From positions 248,001-312,000 of the forward strand of contig NZ_JAVSCK010000001.1 of assembly GCF_031932625.1 (NCBI RefSeq): a DNA stretch of 64,000 nt, given 5' to 3'. The translations under genes were made by a program, and so were the position numbers. Below the pieces are notes generated by a model that was given only the letters and a program-made list of their open reading frames with translations, was not told where the DNA came from and did not search any database. This document shows positions 26,982-35,099 of the stretch, piece by piece; position 1 is the stretch's first letter; the number at the start of each line of letters is the position of its first letter. Source of the stretch: Hwangdonia seohaensis (lineage in GTDB: Bacteria; Bacteroidota; Bacteroidia; Flavobacteriales; Flavobacteriaceae).

Positions 26982-27016
26982 TAGACCTAACAGGTTTTTA
27001 AAACCTGTTAGGTCTA
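26982..27016. repeat. Perfect palindromic repeat / bidirectional hairpin
   Basis: A 16-bp perfect stem TAGACCTAACAGGTTT / AAACCTGTTAGGTCTA with a TTA loop. This wording (AGACCTAACAGG ... CCTGTTAGGTCT) is a widespread palindrome in Flavobacteriaceae in my experience. It lies 27 bases after the stop of the TPR gene on the minus strand, so it may serve as its terminator, although a T run is only partial. Confidence 0.75.
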
Positions 27017-27042
27017 ATCAATGAAATTCGTGGCTTAATATT

Positions 27043-28185
27043 TTAATCTGCTTTCTTTTCTACTTTAAGAAACTTTTCCTTTTTAAGGCTTGAAATCCGT
27101 TCATCTGCATAAGCTTTCAATTTACTATTTGGGAATTTTTTCTTAAAATCCTCATACCCTTTAATCTTGGCATCGTAATCGGCGTAATAAGCTTCCAGCG
27201 TTATGGCCAAATGAAAACTAGAAAACTCGTTGGCGGGGTTTTCCTTAACGGCTTTTTTTAAAGCTTCAATGCCTTCTTTGTATTTTTTTTGCCGATTTAA
27301 AACCGTTGCTAATTTAGCATATTCGGCATCCAGTGGTTTGTCTAATATGGATAACGCCTTCGAAATATACTTTTCTGCATTTTTAAAATCATCTATTTTT
27401 TCGTAATAGGTCCCTATCACATAAATGGACGTGGCATCTTTCGGGCTGAATTGTAAAGCTAATTCTCGTTGTATTATTGCTTTTTCAAATTCATATAATT
27501 GGGCATAACTCAAACTTAGCTTTTCATGTATAAATTCTGAGGATTCGCCTAATTCCAAAAGCTTTTCAAACCAAACAATGGCATTTTCATATTGATTTCG
27601 CACATAATAATTTTGCGCTTTCAAACTTATTAATTGCTTGTTGTTTTTATAAGACGATAAACCAATATCTATGTATTTATCTGCCAGTTTATTATGCCCT
27701 TTTTTAAGATGGTGCCTAGCAATTTTATAAATGGCTTTTTGGTGTGTGCTGTCTAATTGAAAGGCACTAAAAAACCTATTTTGTGCCGTGGAATCTTTTA
27801 ATTGTTCTAAACTCAAGCCCAACTCGTAATGGAAATTCGGATTTTTATAATCTGTATAAACCAATTTATTGAATATTTCTGCGGCTCTTTTAAAGTTTTC
27901 GGTTCGGTATAAAAATTTACCAAAATCATATTTCAGCAAGGTGTTTTTCGGGTTGGTTTCTACGCCTTTTTCGTAGTTAATTAAAGCTTCGTCGTAATTG
28001 CCAATGGCGATATATGCTTTTGCTATTTTATGATAAACCTCAGGCGGGTTATCGTACACTTTATATTGGGCAATGGCTTTACTATAGTTACCGTGGGCAA
28101 ATAAACTATCGGCAATGTTTAAAACCGAAGTTTGAGCTTCGGTTTTAAATACTAATAATAAAAATATAAAAATTAGTCTAATCAT
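27043..28185 (-). CDS. Secreted TPR-repeat protein
   Basis: 380 residues. A signal peptide (1-17, ending KTEA-QTS) is followed by about nine tetratricopeptide repeats, with typical wording such as AIGNYDEALINYEKGVETNPKN, FKNAEKYISKALSILDKP and YKEGIEALKKAVKENPAN. TPR arrays bind proteins, and this one should act in the periplasm. The start lies two bases after the stop of the M56/TonB-domain gene, so it is probably the third gene of the blaI-blaR-like operon. Confidence 0.8.
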   Translation of the reverse strand: MIRLIFIFLLLVFKTEAQTSVLNIADSLFAHGNYSKAIAQYKVYDNPPEVYHKIAKAYIAIGNYDEALINYEKGVETNPKNTLLKYDFGKFLYRTENFKRAAEIFNKLVYTDYKNPNFHYELGLSLEQLKDSTAQNRFFSAFQLDSTHQKAIYKIARHHLKKGHNKLADKYIDIGLSSYKNNKQLISLKAQNYYVRNQYENAIVWFEKLLELGESSEFIHEKLSLSYAQLYEFEKAIIQRELALQFSPKDATSIYVIGTYYEKIDDFKNAEKYISKALSILDKPLDAEYAKLATVLNRQKKYKEGIEALKKAVKENPANEFSSFHLAITLEAYYADYDAKIKGYEDFKKKFPNSKLKAYADERISSLKKEKFLKVEKKAD

Positions 28186-28187
28186 AT

Positions 28188-30644
28188 TTAATCGGCTACT
28201 TGGAAAATTATTGGTAAAGAATATGACACATCTACCTTTTTGCCTTTATGTTTACCAGGAATTAATTTAGGAATAGATTTAATTACTCGTATGGCTTCAG
28301 CTTCTATATCTGGATGCGGCGCTCTAGATTTTTCAATTACAATATCTCCCTTTTTTGTGATTTTAAAAACAATATTAATGCGTTGTCTTCCTTTTAAACC
28401 TAAACTTTTAGCTAAATCAGTATTAAAGTTTCTATTTACAAACTTTGAAACTCCATTCGTTGTACATTTTCTTCTTTCTTTTTCAGTTTCTAAAGCTTTG
28501 CATTCTGGTAAAGTTGGTGCTTTATCAACAATAGCAAAGGGCAGTTCATTTGATGTATTTGATTCATTGTTAACAATAAATTCATCAAGCATTTCTGTAT
28601 CTTCAACCTCAAAAATTATGGGCAACGAGTAAGGTACAGTAACTACTTTGCCTTTTTGCATTCCGGGTTTCATTTTTGGCAACGACGAAATAACACGAAT
28701 GGCTTCAGCCTCTAAAGCTGGGTGAGGTCCTCTGGAATGTACACCCGTAATATTGCCTTTTTTATCAATCTTAAAAATAACATTTATACGCTGTCTGCCA
28801 CTTAATCCGTATTCACTTGCTTTTTTAGTGTTGAAATTATTATTCACAAATTCGGTGATTTTTTTGCTCATGCACGTTTTCTTTTCGGCATTGTTTCCTT
28901 CCTCACAACCGGGATAAACGGGTACGTTCTCGAGAACTGCAAAAGGGACTTCTATATCTTCTTCGAGGTCTTCTCCAAAAATATCCTTTTTCTTATTTTC
29001 TTGATAAGCAACAGTTTTAGTTTTATCGTCAGCCGTTTTATCTGCCACTTGAAATATTATGGGCAATGAATATGGTACCGTTACAGCTTTACCTTTTTGC
29101 TTTCCCGGAATCATTTTTGGCAAGGTTTTAATAACCCGAATGGCCTCTGCCTCTAAATCGGGGTGTGGCGCTCTAGAACGAATACCTTTAATTTGGCCCT
29201 CAGTATCAATTTTAAAAATAACATTGATGCGCTGTCTGCCAGTTAAACCCAACGTGTTGGCTAAACCGGTATTAAAGTTGCGCTGTACATGTTTTGAAAT
29301 GTTTTCGGATATGCATTTTTTTTGATCTTCCCTAGATAAATTTTCGCATCCGGGATAAACTGGCACTTGGTCTATGACTGCAAATGGGACTTCAACATCG
29401 TTTAAAACATCAGCAAATAATGGATTGTTAAAACCATCATCACTTGTAAAAACAAGTAAACTTTTTAATTCTTTTACTTCCGCATCGTTTAAATATCCTT
29501 GCACTTGAATTTGCTCAAACACTGCCGAGATTTTTTCAACCAATTCTGTTTTTGATTCTTGATTTGTAAAACTTTGTACTTCTTCTACCAAATTAGCATT
29601 AAAAGTTTCTTCCTTTGCGATGTCCAGTAACAGACTTAAACCTTTTTCTTCTTCTTTATTTACATGACCTTGAACTGCTATTTGCTCTTTTACCGCTTTT
29701 ATTTTCTTTATTAAAGGACTCTCCTTTTTTTGTTCAATATTAATGTTGCTTTTTTTGTTTTGTGCATTTAGGGGTTGCGTACAGGATGTATAAACCAACA
29801 TCCCAAAAACCAGCGGAATTAAAAGTGCATACTTAAATAAATTAACTTGTTTTGATTTTGTTTTTGATAACATAACGATTCGTTTTTTGATTAATGATTG
29901 TTTAAAAAAGGTATTGATGAATGATATATTTTTGGTTTCAAAAACCTCAGCCAAAAGGTTCTGATAGTACTGTGCTTTATTTTGATGTTTTACCGCATGG
30001 GCATCAGCAATAAACTCATGCAATGTTGCCATTCGGCTTTGATACATATACACGAAAGGATTAAACCAGAATACAATGCGCAATACTTCAAAAAACAATA
30101 AATCCAAAGTGTGTTTTTGTTGGGTGTGGATGAGCTCGTGTTTTAAAATGGTTTCCTTGTCTTCTGCTTTGAGCTTTTCTCCTAAAAATATGTAATGGAA
30201 AAACGAAAATGCCGCGGTGCTGTTCAACAATTCAACCAACACTATATTGCCCACAGATTGTTTTGGGTTTTTAATAACCAAGGCAGCAATTTTAATGATT
30301 TTAAACACAAACAGACCAAACGCCACGGATAAACCCATGTAGAATACCAACTCCCAAATTGAGAAGGTATTCTGCTCTAAAACCACCGCGTTTAAAGCCA
30401 TGGTGTTATTCGCATTTGCAGCAGATTGCCCCAAAACCACTTCGGGCAATGTGATGATATAATTTTGCGGCACAACCTTTTTAAAGCTTTCCAATTTTAT
30501 AAACGGAAGGACTAACGATAGCAATGCAGTGGCCAAAAGGTATAATCTGTTCCATTTAAAAAAGGTTTCTTTTTTTAAAAACACATCGTAAGCCAATAAA
30601 AAGATGAGCTGAAACGCTACGGTTTGCAATATATAATGTATCAT
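28188..30644 (-). CDS. BlaR1-type M56 membrane metallopeptidase with three TonB-like domains
   Basis: 818 residues. The N-terminal M56 domain has about four membrane helices with the zinc motif HELIH (169-173) and a third-ligand segment HEFIAD (Glu210). A final helix (around residue 275) is followed by a linker with three short helical repeats ending in EVKELKSLL-like wording (about 320-400). Three TonB-like domains then follow in tandem: 421-533, 568-680 and 703-818, each reading PFA(V/I)...P.CE...GRQRIN(V/I)(V/I)FKI...PHP.(L/I)EAEAIRVI...YSLPIIF.V. BlaR1 proteins sense envelope signals and cleave their repressor. Most Bacteroidota relatives I know carry one TonB-like domain. It overlaps blaI by four bases. 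Confidence 0.85.
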   Translation of the reverse strand: MIHYILQTVAFQLIFLLAYDVFLKKETFFKWNRLYLLATALLSLVLPFIKLESFKKVVPQNYIITLPEVVLGQSAANANNTMALNAVVLEQNTFSIWELVFYMGLSVAFGLFVFKIIKIAALVIKNPKQSVGNIVLVELLNSTAAFSFFHYIFLGEKLKAEDKETILKHELIHTQQKHTLDLLFFEVLRIVFWFNPFVYMYQSRMATLHEFIADAHAVKHQNKAQYYQNLLAEVFETKNISFINTFFKQSLIKKRIVMLSKTKSKQVNLFKYALLIPLVFGMLVYTSCTQPLNAQNKKSNINIEQKKESPLIKKIKAVKEQIAVQGHVNKEEEKGLSLLLDIAKEETFNANLVEEVQSFTNQESKTELVEKISAVFEQIQVQGYLNDAEVKELKSLLVFTSDDGFNNPLFADVLNDVEVPFAVIDQVPVYPGCENLSREDQKKCISENISKHVQRNFNTGLANTLGLTGRQRINVIFKIDTEGQIKGIRSRAPHPDLEAEAIRVIKTLPKMIPGKQKGKAVTVPYSLPIIFQVADKTADDKTKTVAYQENKKKDIFGEDLEEDIEVPFAVLENVPVYPGCEEGNNAEKKTCMSKKITEFVNNNFNTKKASEYGLSGRQRINVIFKIDKKGNITGVHSRGPHPALEAEAIRVISSLPKMKPGMQKGKVVTVPYSLPIIFEVEDTEMLDEFIVNNESNTSNELPFAIVDKAPTLPECKALETEKERRKCTTNGVSKFVNRNFNTDLAKSLGLKGRQRINIVFKITKKGDIVIEKSRAPHPDIEAEAIRVIKSIPKLIPGKHKGKKVDVSYSLPIIFQVAD
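28191..29384 (-). repeat. Three tandem TonB-like domain repeats inside the M56 gene
   Basis: The segments 29046-29384, 28605-28943 and 28191-28538 encode near-identical 113-116-residue domains, each opening with a PFA(V/I) strand and a pair of Cys, and closing with YSLPIIF(Q/E)V. Similarity of GRQRIN, PHP and EAEAIRVI blocks across all three indicates duplication within the gene. Linkers of 22-34 acidic and polar residues separate them. Confidence 0.85.
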
Positions 30645-31006
30645 TTTTCGTTGTTTTTATTGATTTCCTTTAAAACCGATTCCAATTCGTTTAAACTAAT
30701 ATCGTTTTTCTTTACAAAAAAAGACACCATGCTTTTAAACGATCCCTGAAAATAATTATCGACCAGCTTATTAATGGATTGATTGCTGTATTCGTGCTGC
30801 GGAACTATTGGAAAATACAAATGCCCTTTTCCTTGTTTTTCGTAATCTACAAAGCCTTTGCTCTCTAAAATCCTTACAATGGTCGATACGGTATTGTATG
30901 CTGGTTTTGGTTCCGGGAATTCTTCGATTATGGCTTTTACATTGGCTTTTTTAAGTTGCCAAAGTATTTGCATAATATCTTCTTCTGCTTTGGTGAGTTG
31001 TTTCAT
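30641..31006 (-). CDS. BlaI/MecI-family transcriptional repressor
   Basis: 121 residues from MKQLTKAEEDIMQ (start at 31006; an ATG three codons upstream at 31015 is possible). The winged-helix domain contains ILWQLKKANVKAIIEEFPEPKPAYNTVSTIVRILESKGFVDYEKQGKGHLYFP, typical of BlaI/MecI. The site at which BlaR1 cleaves BlaI would lie near the end of this domain. Members bind as dimers to palindromes and are inactivated by the M56 partner. The stop overlaps the start of the M56 gene by four bases. Three AACTAA-N4-TTAGTT sites just upstream of the start are the probable operators. Confidence 0.9.
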   Translation of the reverse strand: MKQLTKAEEDIMQILWQLKKANVKAIIEEFPEPKPAYNTVSTIVRILESKGFVDYEKQGKGHLYFPIVPQHEYSNQSINKLVDNYFQGSFKSMVSFFVKKNDISLNELESVLKEINKNNEK

Positions 31007-31027
31007 TTTTATCAAATTTCATTATTC

Positions 31028-31087
31028 AACTAAACTTTTAGTTAAACAAATATAACTAAAAAATTAGTTTAAACTAATTTTTTAGTT
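31028..31087. promoter_or_regulatory. Triple BlaI-type operator
   Basis: Three copies of AACTAA-N4-TTAGTT lie at 31028-31043, 31054-31069 and 31072-31087. The second and third together form a perfect 34-bp palindrome centred between 31070 and 31071. They sit in the divergent gap between the BlaI-type repressor gene and the DUF456 gene, as expected for an autoregulated repressor. Binding by the repressor is inferred from position and symmetry. Confidence 0.7.
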
Positions 31088-31146
31088 TAAAAATGTAACA
31101 ACTTGCTTATTTTGGCGTCATACTAGTGCATATTTTAAACACATTT

Positions 31147-31650
31147 ATGGATATTATTTTAGTTATTGTGGCTGCCTCATTTATAGTTTTAGGTATATTA
31201 GGCAGTTTCCTTCCGGTTTTACCCGGGCCTTTAACAAGTTGGATTGGGCTGTTAATCGTTCATTTAACAGAGGCCATCCCCATGGATAGGTCGTTTGTAA
31301 TTATAACCCTTGTTATTGCTATACTTATTTGGGTTCTGGATTATATTATACCTGCCATTGGCACGAAACGTTTTGGCGGTACAAAATCGGGGATGATTGG
31401 TACCACCTTGGGCTTAATTGTTGGGCTGTTTGCCCCAATTCCCGGTGGTATAATTATTGGTCCTTTTGTTGGCGCACTAATTGGCGAACTGTTAAACAAT
31501 GCCGATTCTAAAACAGCTTTTAAAGCAGCATTTGGTTCGTTTATTGGGTTTTTAACTTCAACTTTTATAAAGTTTATAGTGGCCGTTATTTACTTAGGGT
31601 TGTTTATTGGCATTATATGGGAGTATAAAAGTGCCCTATTTTCATTCTAA
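31147..31650 (+). CDS. DUF456 domain membrane protein
   Basis: 167 residues from the ATG at 31147 (MDIILVIVAAS); an upstream GTG at 31126 is weaker. Four to five hydrophobic segments contain GILGSFLPVLPGPLTSWIGLL, VLDYIIPAIGTKRFGGTKSG, FAPIPGGIIIGPFVGALIGELL and a final helix. These Gly/Pro-rich motifs are characteristic of DUF456. The role is unknown. It is divergent from the BlaI-type gene and shares the operator region. Confidence 0.88.
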   Translation: MDIILVIVAASFIVLGILGSFLPVLPGPLTSWIGLLIVHLTEAIPMDRSFVIITLVIAILIWVLDYIIPAIGTKRFGGTKSGMIGTTLGLIVGLFAPIPGGIIIGPFVGALIGELLNNADSKTAFKAAFGSFIGFLTSTFIKFIVAVIYLGLFIGIIWEYKSALFSF

Positions 31651-31675
31651 AAAAACGAATTGATTTAAAAAGAAG

Positions 31676-31714
31676 AACCCTGTGGGTCTCTCACCTCCAC
31701 AGGGTTTTGTAAAT
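31676..31714 (+). terminator. Hairpin terminator after the DUF456 gene
   Basis: The 10-bp stem AACCCTGTGG / CCACAGGGTT (31676-31685 and 31697-31706) with an 11-base loop is followed by TTGTAAATT. A plus-strand transcript from the DUF456 gene would end here. The A-rich upstream flank would also allow activity on the minus strand. Confidence 0.7.
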
Positions 31715-31925
31715 TGCTATTATCAACAAAAAAATTGAGGGATTAATTAATTTGAAGTGTTGATAGAACAAATATATATATAACAATTGGCTTTGAACTG
31801 CGGAAAACCCACAGCAGTTTTACGGTTAAATGATAGAGTTTAAGTATAGCAATGCTTTTGAGGTCAAAAAAAAATGATAAAAAATGAGATTAAAATCAAA
31901 AAAAGGCCCCTAAGTAATATTTAAA

Positions 31926-32600
31926 CTACACAAACCCTTCTTTTCGGGCGTTTTCTATTAAAGTTTCGTCTTGCCCATCGTGCACCGAAAACAGTTCCCT
32001 GAGTTGTTTTTTTCTCTTTTCTATGGCACTTATGGATATATCTAAATGAGATGCCAAATTTTTTGTCCGTACCCCTTGAGATAGTAAATGGAGTATCTTT
32101 CTGTTTTTATCATCAATTACAATATTGCTTGTAATCGTTTTTCTTATATGCCTATTTACGGTACCACTGTAAAATGGCGGATTGTTAAGTACAGCTTGAA
32201 AGGCACTGGCCAGTTCGCTTGATGTTAGATCGCTTTTAATTAAAAACCCTTCCGGATCTATGGTTTTTATAATATTATGAATACGGAAAGATTCGTTAAA
32301 CATGGTTAACACAATAATTTTGGCGTTTGGTAAAATTTTGCGCGCATATTCTGCTAAATCTTCGCCAGATTGCATAGTACCATCCGATGATGGCGGTAAG
32401 CTAATATCTACAAATAAAACGTTATACGGTACGCTTTTTTCAATCGATTTATTCATAAAAGCCAAAGCCTCGTCACAATTATTTGCTATATCAATCGATA
32501 ATTCCTGGTTGTCTTTTTTAGTAAATAATAATGTGTTCTGATAGCCCTCAATAATCATGGGGTGGTCATCAATCATTAATATTTTAATATGCTCAATCAT
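31926..32600 (-). CDS. NarL/LuxR-type response regulator
   Basis: 224 residues. The receiver domain has the acidic pair DDHP (11-14), the phosphoacceptor Asp65 (VLFVDISLPP) and a Lys in FLIKSDL. A C-terminal LuxR-type helix-turn-helix (about 160-215) reads NRKILHLLSQGVRTKNLASHLDISISAIEKRKKQL. The gene follows the TPR histidine kinase gene with a 10-base gap on the same strand and is its probable partner. The target genes are unknown. Confidence 0.9.
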   Translation of the reverse strand: MIEHIKILMIDDHPMIIEGYQNTLLFTKKDNQELSIDIANNCDEALAFMNKSIEKSVPYNVLFVDISLPPSSDGTMQSGEDLAEYARKILPNAKIIVLTMFNESFRIHNIIKTIDPEGFLIKSDLTSSELASAFQAVLNNPPFYSGTVNRHIRKTITSNIVIDDKNRKILHLLSQGVRTKNLASHLDISISAIEKRKKQLRELFSVHDGQDETLIENARKEGFV

Positions 32601-32610
32601 TTAATTATAA

Positions 32611-34446
32611 TTAATCTGTTTTAACCTTTATTTTTATAGTTGTGCCTTTATTTAATTCTGATTTTATAGTTAAATCACCTTTAATTTCCTCAACTCTAGA
32701 GTTTATGTTTTTTAAGCCAATGCCTTTTTTCGCTTTATTGACATCAAACCCAGTACCGTTGTCGTTTATGGTTAAGCAAAATACGTTATTTTTAACTTCA
32801 AAACTAATTTTTACAAGGGTTGCCTTAGCGTGTTTATAAATATTTTGAAGTGATTCCTGTATGATTCTGTAAATGTGAATTTTAGTTTTGTTTGACGCTT
32901 CTTCCCAATCAATTTCATTATTATTTAGTTCATAATCAAATCCATAAGCTTTGGTTTGTGTTTCTATTAGGGTTTTTATTATATCCATAAAACCGGACCC
33001 GGCAACAAAATCGGTATTTAATTCGTGGGATACTTTTCTAATATCCTCCTCAATGGTTTTAAGTTCGCTAATATATTGGCTTCTGGTATTAATGGCTTCA
33101 GCACTAGTGCCCATGTTTAAACTATCTAAGCTTAACCGGGTTCCAAACAAACGGCCTAAAACACCATCGTGTAATTCTTGCGAAACACGTTTCTTTTCCA
33201 ATGTTCTAGCCTCTTCAATATTATCTTGTTGCGAAAGCATGAGGTTATAAATCTCTTCGTTGGTTTCTTGTTGCTGTTGTATAAATTTTAATTCTTTGTT
33301 TTTGTTTCTTTGAGTTACCACAGAATATATTAAAAAGGACGTTATAATCAATATGATTGAAATAATTAAAAGCCACAGGCGCTCGCGCGCAATTCTGATG
33401 TTTTCTTGTTCTATTTGATTGGTTTCATACTTAATTCTCGCAAATTTATTTCTTATGGTTCGTTCTGCTTTTTGCAGACTATCGCTAAGTGCTATATAAT
33501 CTTTTAAATATTTTGCGGCCGCGTTTCCTTCTTCAATTTTTGAAAGTAACAAAAGTGATTTCAATAAATCATCATTATGATATTGTTCAGAAATATCTTT
33601 GGCCCTATAGGCATAGTATTTTGCTGAGTCTTTTTGATTTTTATCATTGTAATATTCTGCTAAATGTTGATTTATAACTATTGAATTATAACTTGCAGCG
33701 CTATTATCTAAACTGTCGCAAATTCTTAAGGCTTTTAGATATAATCCTGGTAATTCGTCCTTTTTTTTTGATAAGTATAAAGTGTGCGCATAATTATCGA
33801 GTACCAATGCGTAAAAATCCGGTCGTTCATTAACCAAGTTTTTATTCTTTAAAATCTGTCCGTAAAAATCCAATGCTAATTGAAATTGTCCAGAATTTTT
33901 ATATGATAATGCTAAATTGTTTTTAGAATTATCAATGGTTGCTTTTGTATTACCTTTCAGTGTTCTTTTTAAGGCTAAAGCATTTTTATGATAAGCTATG
34001 GATTCGTCATACAATTCTAATTGGTCAAACACCAAGCCTAAATTATTGAATAAAAACGATTTATATTTATCTACTTCATTTGTTTTTTCTAATTGATTTA
34101 ATAAAGCAATAGCTTCAACAGAGGTTACTTCGCTGCCCGTAAAATCTTTTTCGTCTTTTTGAATTACAGCTATACCATATAGCGTTATGGCAATTTTGAA
34201 TTTCTTTTTAAGTTTCCTGTAAATTTGTTCGGCTTTATGGTAATGATAGTATGCACTATCGGCTAAAACACTATACCGATACCCTTCGCCAATTTTATAA
34301 TGGGCATTCGCGAATAATAAGGAATCCTGAAGATTGGCTAACCCATTTTTCTGAACGGAATCTATTACTTTAAAACTTTTGGTTTGTTGCGCCTTAGCAG
34401 CTATTACACAAAAAAGAATACTTATGTAAAAAAATAAAATTTTCAA
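32611..34446 (-). CDS. TPR-containing sensor histidine kinase (HisKA_3 type)
   Basis: 611 residues. A signal peptide (1-19, ending AKA-QQT) is followed by a periplasmic TPR region (about 40-335) and one membrane helix (about 352-372). The HisKA_3 dimerisation domain has phosphoacceptor His426 (VSQELHDGVLGRLFG), and a HATPase domain follows with NDNGTGFD and KKGIGLKNI. This layout, with TPR repeats as the sensor, is common in Flavobacteriia for NarL-type systems. A ligand is not evident. The next gene encodes the matching LuxR-type regulator. Confidence 0.9.
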   Translation of the reverse strand: MKILFFYISILFCVIAAKAQQTKSFKVIDSVQKNGLANLQDSLLFANAHYKIGEGYRYSVLADSAYYHYHKAEQIYRKLKKKFKIAITLYGIAVIQKDEKDFTGSEVTSVEAIALLNQLEKTNEVDKYKSFLFNNLGLVFDQLELYDESIAYHKNALALKRTLKGNTKATIDNSKNNLALSYKNSGQFQLALDFYGQILKNKNLVNERPDFYALVLDNYAHTLYLSKKKDELPGLYLKALRICDSLDNSAASYNSIVINQHLAEYYNDKNQKDSAKYYAYRAKDISEQYHNDDLLKSLLLLSKIEEGNAAAKYLKDYIALSDSLQKAERTIRNKFARIKYETNQIEQENIRIARERLWLLIISIILIITSFLIYSVVTQRNKNKELKFIQQQQETNEEIYNLMLSQQDNIEEARTLEKKRVSQELHDGVLGRLFGTRLSLDSLNMGTSAEAINTRSQYISELKTIEEDIRKVSHELNTDFVAGSGFMDIIKTLIETQTKAYGFDYELNNNEIDWEEASNKTKIHIYRIIQESLQNIYKHAKATLVKISFEVKNNVFCLTINDNGTGFDVNKAKKGIGLKNINSRVEEIKGDLTIKSELNKGTTIKIKVKTD

Positions 34447-34503
34447 TTAAAGGCTGGATTAACTATTTCATCAAATGTATTTATAATTTTTTAATTTTTG
34501 TCA

Positions 34504-34540
34504 ATAAAAAAAGGCTCTATCTAAATAAGACAGAACCTTT
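34504..34540 (-). terminator. Hairpin terminator after the 50-residue lipoprotein gene
   Basis: On the minus strand the transcript can form AAAGGUUCUGUCU / AGAUAGAGCCUUU (13 bp with two G-U pairs, five-base loop), followed by a run of six U. It lies 21 bases after the stop of the small lipoprotein gene and separates it from the kinase gene. Confidence 0.8.
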
Positions 34541-34560
34541 AATATATAGTCAATATTTTT

Positions 34561-34713
34561 TTAGTCATTTACTCCACCTCCTGTGTACGGAGTCGTATCT
34601 TCTGTTTGGTCACCATCATTTAAAACATCGTCTTCGTTTAAATCTTGTTTGGTACATGATGTAAATGCAGTTAAAAGTAATGCTAGTAATAAAGTAATTT
34701 TTAAAGCTTTCAT
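34561..34713 (-). CDS. Very small lipoprotein
   Basis: A 50-residue frame starts with ATG at 34713. The signal peptide has a hydrophobic core (ITLLLALLLTAF) and a lipobox TAFTSC (Cys20). The mature part is about 30 residues, strongly acidic and Thr/Gly-rich (CTKQDLNEDDVLNDGDQ, then TPYTGGGVND). It has its own strong terminator. No family is recognised. It lies upstream of the TPR kinase gene on the same strand and might serve its sensor, but the terminator between them suggests independent expression. Confidence 0.7.
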   Translation of the reverse strand: MKALKITLLLALLLTAFTSCTKQDLNEDDVLNDGDQTEDTTPYTGGGVND

Positions 34714-35099
34714 AATTAATTCGGTTTTTAGGTTAAAATTATTTTCTTCTATTATATTCAGTTTATTCTATTAATTTTCAAATAATTAAAATATTATCAA
34801 GATTCCCGATTTTCAAAAAATCAAAATCTTGAGAGAGAAAAAATGGATAATTAACTTAAAAATCGAAACGCACAAAAGCGTATAGATTTTTTTCTTACTG
34901 TAAAATAAATTTTACAAACAAGTTTTAAAATGGATTAATAAATTTTATTAGCTGAGGGAGTTGATTTGGGTTGCTAATTTTGAGGATGGCTAAAGTAATC
35001 TGAAATTGTTTAATATTAGAAATTAATCGACGAAATGTTGTTTTTTATCGACAAAAAGCAAATCATTGTAGCTTTATTATACGATTATCTGTCGAAAAT
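34714..35099. other. Non-coding gap of 386 bases
   Basis: AT-rich sequence between the small lipoprotein gene and the 3' end of the lacI-type gene. It should contain the promoter of the lipoprotein gene near 34714-34800. The motif ATCGAC(A/G)AAA occurs twice near the right end (35024-35055), but no stable hairpin or open frame is evident. Confidence 0.5.
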
